DNA of 5,680 nucleotides from Actinomycetota bacterium. Lineage in GTDB: Bacteria > Actinomycetota > Thermoleophilia > Solirubrobacterales > Thermoleophilaceae. Location of the stretch: positions 1-5,680 of the forward strand of contig VAXR01000143.1 in assembly GCA_005885165.1 (NCBI GenBank), in the 5' to 3' direction. Both the position numbers and the translations under genes were made by a program. Shown here one piece after another: positions 1 to 5,125 of this stretch. The notes under the pieces were generated by a model, which was given only the letters and a program-made list of their open reading frames with translations, made no database searches and was not told where the DNA came from. Numbering within the stretch: position 1 is the stretch's first letter; every line of letters begins with the position of its first letter.

Positions 1-669
1 CCCAACTACCTCGCGCTGACCGGCGGCAGCACGTTCGGGATAACCGACGACTGCACCGACTGCAGCGTCGAAGGCTCGGGGATCGTGGGCCAGCTCGAGA
101 GCGCCGGCTACAGCTGGAAGGCCTACATGCAGGGGATGCCCCACGCCTGCTACCGCGGCGCCGAGGCCGGGTCATACGCGAAGAAGCACGACCCGTTCAT
201 GTACTACGACCGGATCCGCACGACGCGTCGGCGGTGCAACCGCATCGTCCGGTTCGGGAACCTGAGCCAAGATCTCCGCAAGGGCCGCCTGCCGACGTTC
301 GTGTGGATCACGCCCGATCTCTGCCACGACACGCACGACTGCTCGATCCGGACCGGCGACGGCTTCCTCCGCCACCTGGTGCCGGCGCTCCTGCGGGAGA
401 TCGGCCCGCACGGGTTCCTCGTTCTGACCTACGACGAGGGCGAGTCCGATGCCGGCTGCTGCGGCGTGGCGCACGGCGGGCGGATCGCCACCGTCCTGGC
501 CGGCCCCGACGTCCGCCGGCACGCCACCGGCCCGGGCAGCTACACCCACTACTCCACGCTTCGCACCATCGAGGACGCCTTCGGCCTGCCGCACCTCGGC
601 CGTGCCGCCGACGCCGCGTCCCTCGGCCCGATGTTCAAGACGACGCCTCGCATCCCGCGCGGCGCCTGA
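1..669 (+). CDS. Phosphoesterase family protein (phospholipase C / acid phosphatase-like), 5' partial
   Basis: Frame 1 is open from the first base to a TGA at 667-669, giving 222 C-terminal residues; the N-terminus, and any signal peptide, lies outside the window. It matches what I know of the bacterial phosphoesterase family (PF04185, alkaline phosphatase-like fold), which hydrolyses phosphate mono- or diesters, usually outside the cytoplasm. Numbering from the window edge, visible motifs are PNYLALTGGS at 1-10, a DDCTDC motif at 16-21, KKHDPFMYY at 61-69, PDLCHDTHDC at 105-114, LTYDEGESD at 142-150, AHGGRIATVLAGP at 157-169, and HYSTLRTIEDAFGL at 183-196. The Asp, Glu and His residues in PDLCHDTHD, YDEGE, AHGG and THYS are the expected metal or catalytic-site ligands, by family analogy. 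Eight cysteines (18, 21, 50, 79, 108, 114, 153, 154) suggest an exported, disulfide-bonded protein. The substrate cannot be told. The first in-frame GTG at 85 is internal and is not the start. The gene ends 6 bases from the convergent pntB stop. Confidence 0.85.
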   Translation, partial: PNYLALTGGSTFGITDDCTDCSVEGSGIVGQLESAGYSWKAYMQGMPHACYRGAEAGSYAKKHDPFMYYDRIRTTRRRCNRIVRFGNLSQDLRKGRLPTFVWITPDLCHDTHDCSIRTGDGFLRHLVPALLREIGPHGFLVLTYDEGESDAGCCGVAHGGRIATVLAGPDVRRHATGPGSYTHYSTLRTIEDAFGLPHLGRAADAASLGPMFKTTPRIPRGA

Positions 670-675
670 AGCGCG

Positions 676-2112
676 TCAGCCCAGGTTCTTCACCTCGCTC
701 ACCAGCTCGGTGACCGAGTCCTTCGCGTCCCCGAACAGCAGCGAGGTGTTCTCCTTGTAGAAGAGCGGGTTGTCGATCCCTGCGAACCCGGTGTTCATGC
801 TCCGCTTCAGGACGATCACCTGCTCGGAGCGGTCCACGTCGAGAATCGGCATGCCGTATATCGGCGAGCCCTCGTTCTCGCGGGCGTCCGGGTTGGTCAC
901 GTCGTTCGCGCCGATCACGAGCGACACGTCCGTCTGCGGGAACTCCGGGTTGATCTCGTCCATCTCCTTGAGATGGTCGTACGGGACGTTCGCCTCCGCC
1001 AGCAGCACGTTCATGTGGCCGGGCATTCGCCCCGCCACCGGGTGGATCGCGAACTCGACGCTCACGCCGCGCTTCTCGAGCTCGTCCATGAGCTCGCGCA
1101 CCGCGTGCTGCGCCTGCGCCACGGCCATCCCGTAGCCAGGGACGACGACCACGCGGTCGGCGTAGCTGAGCTGGATGGCCACGTCGTCGGCCGACGTCGA
1201 GCGCACCTGCCGGTCCTCGCCATCAGCGGCGGCGGCCGGCGCCGTGCCGCCGCCCCCGAACCCTCCGGCGATGATCGCCGGGACCGAACGGTTCATCGCA
1301 ATCGCCATCAGGTTGGTGAGGAAGGAGCCCGAGGCCCCGACGAGCGTGCCGGCGACGATCAGCGCCGTGTTGTCGAGCGCGATCCCCGTTGCCGCGGCCG
1401 ACAGGCCGGTGAACGCGTTCAGCAGCGAGATCACAACCGGCATGTCGGCGCCGCCGATCGGCAGGACGACCATGTTGCCGAGCAGCGCGGCCGCGACCAG
1501 CACGCCCAGGATGAAGAGCGCCTGCGAATGGACACCGCTGGCCAGCACGACCGCGCTCACGGCGGCCACCGTCATGAGCAGCACGTTGATCACGCGCTGC
1601 CCGGGGAGCTGGATCGGGCGCCCGGGGAGGATCTCCTGGAGCTTCCCGAACGCGATGTTCGAGCCCCAGAACGAGATCGAGCCGACGATCGCCGCGAACA
1701 GCGACGGGATCTCGGCCTTGAGGTTCCAGAGCTCCCCGCCCTCCGGGAACCGGCGCCGGTACTCGACCCATGCGATCAGCGCCACCGCTCCGCCGCCGAC
1801 GCCGTTGAACAGCGCCACCATCTGCGGCATCGCGGTCATCTTCACCCCGCGCGCCGCGGGAATGCCGACGGCGGTTCCGATCCCGATCCCGACGGCCATC
1901 AGCGCGACGTCGCTGCCGCTCTTGATCACGTGCTCGATCAGCAGCGTGGCGACGAACGCGATCAGCATCCCGACCGCCGCCAGGCGGTTGCCGAATGGCG
2001 CGGTCCGCGGGCCCGCCAGTCCACGCAGGCCGAGGATGAACAGCACGAAGGCGACGATGTAGAGCGCCTCGATGAAGTGGTGGTCCTGCAGGAACGAGGT
2101 GGCGACGATCAC
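676..2112 (-). CDS. pntB: NAD(P) transhydrogenase subunit beta (PntB)
   Basis: 478 residues, close to the usual length of about 460-480. PntB carries most of the proton-conducting membrane domain (dII) and the NADP(H)-binding domain (dIII) of the proton-translocating transhydrogenase, which drives NADH + NADP+ to NAD+ + NADPH. Residues 1 to about 285 are a run of hydrophobic helices, including the conserved MTAMPQMVAL at 92-101. A Gly/Ala-rich linker follows at about 283-310, then dIII from about 317. dIII motifs are GYGMAVAQAQ (326-335), HPVAGRMPGHM (357-367), VIGANDVTNP (399-408), KRSMNTGFAG (436-445; Lys436, Arg437 and Ser438 are expected to hold the NADP 2'-phosphate) and FGDAK (460-464). 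Two positions differ from E. coli: Asn103 replaces the channel His91, and Phe443 replaces the Tyr of SMNTGYAG. The GTG start at 2112 was chosen because it overlaps the pntAB stop (GTGA), has a strong Shine-Dalgarno, and yields the family's N-terminus. The frame stays open up to 2490, but that extension reads pntAB out of frame and is not real. It is the last gene of the operon. Confidence 0.96.
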   Translation of the reverse strand: MIVATSFLQDHHFIEALYIVAFVLFILGLRGLAGPRTAPFGNRLAAVGMLIAFVATLLIEHVIKSGSDVALMAVGIGIGTAVGIPAARGVKMTAMPQMVALFNGVGGGAVALIAWVEYRRRFPEGGELWNLKAEIPSLFAAIVGSISFWGSNIAFGKLQEILPGRPIQLPGQRVINVLLMTVAAVSAVVLASGVHSQALFILGVLVAAALLGNMVVLPIGGADMPVVISLLNAFTGLSAAATGIALDNTALIVAGTLVGASGSFLTNLMAIAMNRSVPAIIAGGFGGGGTAPAAAADGEDRQVRSTSADDVAIQLSYADRVVVVPGYGMAVAQAQHAVRELMDELEKRGVSVEFAIHPVAGRMPGHMNVLLAEANVPYDHLKEMDEINPEFPQTDVSLVIGANDVTNPDARENEGSPIYGMPILDVDRSEQVIVLKRSMNTGFAGIDNPLFYKENTSLLFGDAKDSVTELVSEVKNLG

Positions 2113-2420
2113 TCCGCGCGCTCCTCCTCCGAGCGCTTCGGGCCGCGGCGGCCCTTGAACATCTCGAGCATCCGGTCGGTGACGAGGAAGCCGCCGACGA
2201 TGTTGATCGTCCCGAAGGTGATCGCGATCACGAGCAGCACCTTGTTCAGCGCGCCGACCGCCGACGACAGGACGAGCAGTCCGCCGAGCAGCACGATCCC
2301 GTGGATCGCGTTGGTGCCGGACATGAGCGGCGTGTGAAGCGTGTTCGGGACCTTCGAGATCACCTCGAAGCCCACGAATGCCGCGAGCACGAGGATGGCG
2401 ATGTCGGTGAGGATGTCCAT
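2109..2420 (-). CDS. pntAB: NAD(P) transhydrogenase membrane subunit alpha-2 (PntAB)
   Basis: 103 residues, the typical size for the small separate membrane subunit of three-subunit transhydrogenases such as those of Rhodospirillum rubrum and Thermus; in E. coli the same segment is fused to the C-terminus of PntA. It contributes three transmembrane helices to the proton channel: about 5-22, 39-56 and 60-80. The loop and start of helix 2, VPNTLHTPLMSGTNAIHGI (24-42), is the family signature and carries His29 and His40. The tail KGRRGPKRSEEERAE (89-103) is highly charged and presumably cytoplasmic. The ATG at 2420 gives the expected MDILTDIAIL N-terminus. A GGAGGG motif lies at 2423-2428, only 2 bases from the ATG, which is shorter than the usual spacing. 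It begins 29 bases after the pntAA stop, and its TGA overlaps the pntB GTG by 4 bases. The identity is secure from sequence and context. Confidence 0.95.
   Translation of the reverse strand: MDILTDIAILVLAAFVGFEVISKVPNTLHTPLMSGTNAIHGIVLLGGLLVLSSAVGALNKVLLVIAITFGTINIVGGFLVTDRMLEMFKGRRGPKRSEEERAE
2121..2130 (-). promoter_or_regulatory. Shine-Dalgarno for pntB, inside the 3' end of pntAB
   Basis: On the minus strand this reads GGAGGAGGAG and ends 8 bases before the GTG at 2112. It sits within the Glu-codon-rich tail of pntAB (SEEERAE). Together with the GTGA start/stop overlap it supports the GTG start of pntB and suggests translational coupling of the two membrane subunits. Confidence 0.7.
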
Positions 2421-2449
2421 GGCCCTCCGGTAGACGGGTTGCTGGTGGA

Positions 2450-3586
2450 TTACGCGGCGGGAGCGCCGGCCGCCTGCTTTGCGCCCTCATGGACGATCTC
2501 GCCGTCGCGTGTGATGCAGGCGCCGCTCAGGATCTCGTCCTCCCAGTTCAGCTCGAGCTGGCCCTCCTTGGTGACCATCAGCTCGAGCAGGGACTGGACG
2601 TTGCGCGCGTAGAGCTGCGAGGCGTGATCGGGCATCTCGGCGGCGAGGTCGAGCGCGCCGAGGATCTTCACGCCGTGCCGCTCCACAGTCTGCCCGGGCT
2701 CCGTGAGCTCGCAGTTCCCACCGGCCGATGCGGCCAGGTCCACGACCACGGAACCCGGCTTCATCTTCTCGACCGCGGCGGCCGTCACCAGGATCGGCGC
2801 ACGCCGGCCGGGCACGAGGGCGGTGGTGATCACCGCGTCGAAGCGGCCGATCGCCTCGGCCATCGCCTCACGCTGGCGGCGCTGCTCCTCCTCGCCGAGC
2901 TCCTTGGCGTAGCCGCCCGCTCCCTCGGCGTCCGCCTCGACGTCCAGCTGGAGGAAGCGGGCGCCGAGCGACTCGACCTGCTCGCGGACGGCCTCGCGCA
3001 CGTCGTAGCCGGTCACGACGGCGCCGAGGCGGCGAGCCGTGGCGATCGCCTGGAGGCCCGCGACGCCCGCTCCGAGCACGAGGACGGTCGCGGGCTTGAT
3101 CGTCCCGGCGGCGGTGGTGAGCATCGGCATGAAGCGGTCGAGCTCCTCGGCCGCGAGGAGCACGGCGCGGTAGCCGGCCACGGTGCTCTGCGACGAGAGG
3201 GCGTCCATCGACTGGGCGCGCGTGATGCGCGGGATCGCCTCCATCGCGAACGCCGTGACGCCCGCCGACGCGAGCCGCCTCGCCGTGTCCGGGTCCGTGA
3301 GCGGGTTCAGGAAGCCGATCAGGACCGTGCCGCGGTCCATGAGCTCAAGGTCCGTCGCGGACGGTGCGCGGACGACCGCCACGACGTCCGAACCCCAGGC
3401 GTCGGCAGCCGACCCGATCGTAGCCCCGGCGTCGGCGAACGCCTGGTCGGGCAGGTGCGACCCCTCGCCGGCGCCCGATTCGACCACGATCTCGAGCTCG
3501 TGCTGGGCGAGCCGCCGGATGACGTCGGGGACGAGCGCGACGCGGGGCTCGCCCGCGGCGGCCTGGCTCGGCACGCCGATCCTCAT
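2450..3586 (-). CDS. pntAA: NAD(P) transhydrogenase subunit alpha-1, NAD(H)-binding (PntAA)
   Basis: 378 residues, full length for the soluble dI subunit of a three-subunit transhydrogenase. It binds NAD(H) on the cytoplasmic face and exchanges hydride with NADP(H) on PntB. It is related to alanine dehydrogenase. Motifs in order are MRIGVPSQ with GEPRVALVP (12-20), the dI hydride-transfer loop RITRAQSMD at 120-128 (Arg120, Gln125 and Asp128 match the R. rubrum RQD loop Arg127, Gln132 and Asp135), LSSQSTVAGYRAV (130-142), the Rossmann loop GAGVAG (172-177), Asp195 in TGYDVR at the end of the second strand (NAD ribose binding), LVPGRRAPILV (257-267), and MKPGSVVVDLAASAGGNCEL (275-294). Because the sequence ends in a soluble tail (GAKQAAGAPAA) without membrane helices, this is the split-subunit form and not an E. 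coli-type PntA. The ATG at 3586 gives the standard N-terminus but has no good Shine-Dalgarno of its own; see the leader ORF at 3583-3606. It is the first gene of the operon. Confidence 0.96.
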   Translation of the reverse strand: MRIGVPSQAAAGEPRVALVPDVIRRLAQHELEIVVESGAGEGSHLPDQAFADAGATIGSAADAWGSDVVAVVRAPSATDLELMDRGTVLIGFLNPLTDPDTARRLASAGVTAFAMEAIPRITRAQSMDALSSQSTVAGYRAVLLAAEELDRFMPMLTTAAGTIKPATVLVLGAGVAGLQAIATARRLGAVVTGYDVREAVREQVESLGARFLQLDVEADAEGAGGYAKELGEEEQRRQREAMAEAIGRFDAVITTALVPGRRAPILVTAAAVEKMKPGSVVVDLAASAGGNCELTEPGQTVERHGVKILGALDLAAEMPDHASQLYARNVQSLLELMVTKEGQLELNWEDEILSGACITRDGEIVHEGAKQAAGAPAA

Positions 3587-3606
3587 CTGGCGGCGGGTCC
3601 CGTCAT
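3583..3606 (-). other. Possible 7-codon leader ORF (MTGPAAR) coupled to pntAA
   Basis: An ATG at 3606 opens a 7-codon frame whose TGA (3585-3583) overlaps the pntAA ATG in an ATGA arrangement. The minus strand has GGAG (3616-3613) 6 bases before this ATG, whereas the pntAA ATG has no comparable site. Seen in sequence: the frame, the overlap and the GGAG. Inferred: ribosomes may load on the leader and re-initiate on pntAA. Chance is a real alternative, since short overlaps of this kind are easy to find in GC-rich DNA. Confidence 0.25.
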
Positions 3607-3625
3607 GCGGCGCTCCAGCTTATTA

Positions 3626-3644
3626 GGGGCTATCCGCCAGCCCT
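3626..3644. repeat. Short inverted repeat in the divergent promoter region
   Basis: GGGCT (3627-3631) is the reverse complement of AGCCC (3639-3643), with a 7-base spacer and one further possible G-T pair at 3626/3644. The adjacent 8-base perfect palindrome CGTGCACG occupies 3646-3653. Their position between two divergent genes is where an operator would sit, but such short symmetry is common at this GC content. Confidence 0.25.
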
Positions 3645-3663
3645 GCGTGCACGGTTCCGGCGA

Positions 3664-3669
3664 TACGAT
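3664..3669 (+). promoter_or_regulatory. Candidate -10 box giving a near-leaderless transcript
   Basis: TACGAT matches the sigma-70-type TAnnnT pattern and ends 9 bases before the GTG at 3679. A transcript starting about 7 bases downstream would begin 1-3 bases before the GTG, so the mRNA would be essentially leaderless, as is common in actinomycetes. This agrees with the absence of a well-spaced Shine-Dalgarno: the only purine run, GAGG at 3674-3677, is 1 base from the GTG. No -35 hexamer is recognisable around 3641-3646. Confidence 0.3.
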
Positions 3670-3678
3670 CGACGAGGC

Positions 3679-4146
3679 GTGGGGGCGAAAGCTGGAACCC
3701 AGACGGAGGAGCGGACGCAGGACCGTTCGATCGCGCGCGCGGTCGCCGAGAAGCCGGCCGCGCTGTTCCTGATCCTGCTGATGGCCGTGGGGAGCGTCTT
3801 CCTGTGGCTGGGCATCCCGATCGGCTGGATCTGGATCGCTTCGCATTCGGTGAAGACGACGCAGCCGACGCTCGGGCCGTACCTTCTCATCCTGGTCGGG
3901 GTGCCCGTCTCGATGTTCATCGTCGGGAAGGTGCTCTTCAGGTTGAACGGGACCTACGAGCGGCTGACCGGCCGGACCCGCGAGGTGAACGTCCAGCTCC
4001 CGTGGCACCGCAGCCTGCGCGGCGAGCGCAAGTCGACCCGCCCGACGACGGTGCTCGACGTGGTGATGGTCTCCTCCGTCTCGGTGGCGCTCGTCTGCTG
4101 CGCGCTCTGGTTCTTCTTCTTCGCGCACGCGAAGCTGCCCGGTTAG
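3679..4146 (+). CDS. Unknown membrane protein with three predicted helices
   Basis: 155 residues; I do not recognise the family. Three hydrophobic stretches are clear: about 27-54 (rich in Trp and Ile, ending GIPIGWIWIAS), 66-87 (GPYLLILVGVPVSMFIVG), and 126-150 (ending ALWFFFFAH). The N-terminal 26 residues are polar and charged. The segment between helices 2 and 3 (88-125) is basic, with GTYERLTGRTREV and PWHRSLRGERKS. By the positive-inside rule the N-terminus and this loop face the cytoplasm and the short C-terminus (AKLPG) faces out. No catalytic motif or signal peptide is visible. The GTG at 3679 is the first usual start in frame; an ATG at 3781 would cut helix 1, so it is unlikely. The gene diverges from the pnt operon and converges on the DUF1152 gene, with 16 bases between stops. 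The helices in a clean open frame make it a believable gene, but its role is unknown. Confidence 0.75.
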   Translation: MGAKAGTQTEERTQDRSIARAVAEKPAALFLILLMAVGSVFLWLGIPIGWIWIASHSVKTTQPTLGPYLLILVGVPVSMFIVGKVLFRLNGTYERLTGRTREVNVQLPWHRSLRGERKSTRPTTVLDVVMVSSVSVALVCCALWFFFFAHAKLPG

Positions 4147-4155
4147 CGCCCGGGC
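4137..4155. terminator. Weak hairpin between convergent genes
   Basis: GCCCGG (4137-4142) pairs with CCGGGC (4150-4155) around a 7-base loop that contains the TAG of the plus-strand gene. The stem is all G-C but only 6 pairs long, and no T-run follows on either strand. It might help end transcription between the converging genes, but it is not a standard intrinsic terminator. Confidence 0.2.
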
Positions 4156-4162
4156 CAGCCGC

Positions 4163-5125
4163 TCACTCCTCCGCGGCGGCGCGCTCCAGGTCGAGCTCGG
4201 TGCGTACTCCCAGGCCGTGCAGGACGTCGTTGGCCGCCTCGATGCTCGTGGTGTCGGTGACCGCCGCCGCGAGCCGCGCGGCCGAGCGGAGCGCCACCGC
4301 GACGTCGAAGTAGACCGTCAGCGCGGCCACCGGCGATAGGCGGAGCGTCCGGCGGCCGCGGCGGATCGCGGTGGTGCCGAGCTCGCCGTCGAACGCGCGC
4401 AGTGACTGCGCGCTCGCCTCGGTGGGAACCACCGCCGCGGCCTCGCGCAGCCTGGCGGCGACGGCCGGGGTGAGGCCGCGCGCACCCGCGAGACCTCCGG
4501 CCGCCGCCACCTCGGACAACCGCGTCTCGAGCTCGGCGAGCGTCAACTCGCCGTCGCAGCCGGGGCCGAAGATCGCGCCGAGGACGGGTTGGCCGTCCGC
4601 GGCGAGGAGCGCGGCGGCCGCGAGCATCACCGCGTCGCAGAGGGGACTGGCCAGTCCGGGCTCGCCGCCGTGCGCCAGGGCGTCGCCGCCGACGTCGACG
4701 AAGACGAGGAGGTCGGTCCCGAGCGCGTGCGCCGCTTCGGCCAGCCCCGAGGCCACGCCGCGGGCGCCGCGGTTCGGATCGATCAGCAGGACCTCCTCGC
4801 CGAGGACGCCTGCCATTCGGGACTCCGCGAAGCGCACGCCGCTCCCGCGCACCTGCGTCTCCGGACCGGCGGCCAGAACGCCCGGCGCGATCTCGCGCGC
4901 GCCGTCCACCTCATCCACCCGGCGGGGTCCCGGCGCCGGATCGATCGGGCGCCGCTCCCAGGTCACTCCACCCAGAACCGGCCGCGCGCCGCCGTAGATG
5001 CGGCAGGCCTCGGCAGTCGCCAGCGCACCGACGACGTCCCCGCCGCCGCCGATCCCTATCACGAGCGGGCGCGCAGCCCCGCCGAGCAGCCGCTCGGCGT
5101 CCAGCGGCTCAGGACTCGAGGACAC
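4163..5125 (-). CDS. DUF1152 family protein, overlapping mtnA
   Basis: 320 residues. The sequence resembles the DUF1152 family (PF06626) of archaea and actinomycetes, whose biochemical function I do not know. Family-like motifs are the Gly-rich loop VIGIGGGGDVVGAL (22-35), VTWERRPIDP (54-63), FVDVGGDALAHGGEPGLASP (142-161) followed by LCDAVML, FGPGCDGELT (186-195), and LSPVAALTVYFD (263-274). The first Gly-rich loop and the Asp/Gly/Glu-rich central motif look like a phosphate- or nucleotide-type binding site; this is inference. There is no signal peptide and no clear membrane helix, so it is probably cytosolic. The GTG at 5125 lies inside the end of mtnA (17-base overlap), with GAGGAA at 5136-5141, 10 bases upstream. 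Later starts would remove the Gly-rich loop. The overlap implies co-transcription and probably coupled translation with the methionine-salvage isomerase. The gene ends 16 bases from the convergent membrane-protein gene. Confidence 0.85.
   Translation of the reverse strand: MSSSPEPLDAERLLGGAARPLVIGIGGGGDVVGALATAEACRIYGGARPVLGGVTWERRPIDPAPGPRRVDEVDGAREIAPGVLAAGPETQVRGSGVRFAESRMAGVLGEEVLLIDPNRGARGVASGLAEAAHALGTDLLVFVDVGGDALAHGGEPGLASPLCDAVMLAAAALLAADGQPVLGAIFGPGCDGELTLAELETRLSEVAAAGGLAGARGLTPAVAARLREAAAVVPTEASAQSLRAFDGELGTTAIRRGRRTLRLSPVAALTVYFDVAVALRSAARLAAAVTDTTSIEAANDVLHGLGVRTELDLERAAAEE

Larger units (their letters stand above)
3587..3678. promoter_or_regulatory. Divergent intergenic region between pntAA and the membrane-protein gene
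   Basis: This 92-base region is the only sizeable gap and must carry promoters for both directions, unless the plus-strand gene is read from elsewhere. It contains a locally AT-rich ttatta at 3620-3625 (TAATAA on the minus strand, a weak -10 candidate), an inverted repeat at 3626-3644, the palindrome CGTGCACG at 3646-3653, and TACGAT at 3664-3669 on the plus strand. I find no convincing -35 box on either strand. Confidence 0.45.

Noticed and set aside
660..685. Small symmetry around the two convergent stop codons (CTGA, 6 bases, TCAG) as a terminator.
   Set aside because: Only four base pairs and no T-run. The symmetry mostly reflects two facing TGA stops.
449..760. Apparent frames overlapping the phosphoesterase 3' end and the pntB 3' end.
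   Set aside because: Ala/Pro/Arg/Ser-rich shadow translations across two well-supported genes.
973..2337. Long plus-strand open frame (454 codons) opposite pntB and pntAB.
   Set aside because: Its product is dominated by Arg, Asp, His and Glu with no domain. It is the mirror of high-GC third positions in the real genes on the other strand.
2113..2490. Upstream extension of the PntB reading frame to an apparent 604-residue protein.
   Set aside because: The added 126 residues are Arg/His/Pro-rich and read through pntAB in another frame. The GTG at 2112 with its Shine-Dalgarno and GTGA overlap gives the normal PntB N-terminus.
2489..3772. Long plus-strand open frame (427 codons) opposite pntAA and running through the intergenic region.
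   Set aside because: Low-complexity Arg/Asp/Leu/His composition with no motif; pntAA on the opposite strand has all conserved family motifs. It also overlaps the start of the membrane-protein gene out of frame.
3583..4128. Minus-strand open frame of 181 codons opposite the membrane-protein gene.
   Set aside because: The product is charged, repetitive and lacks domains; the plus strand encodes convincing transmembrane helices. Only its last seven codons are kept, as a possible leader ORF.
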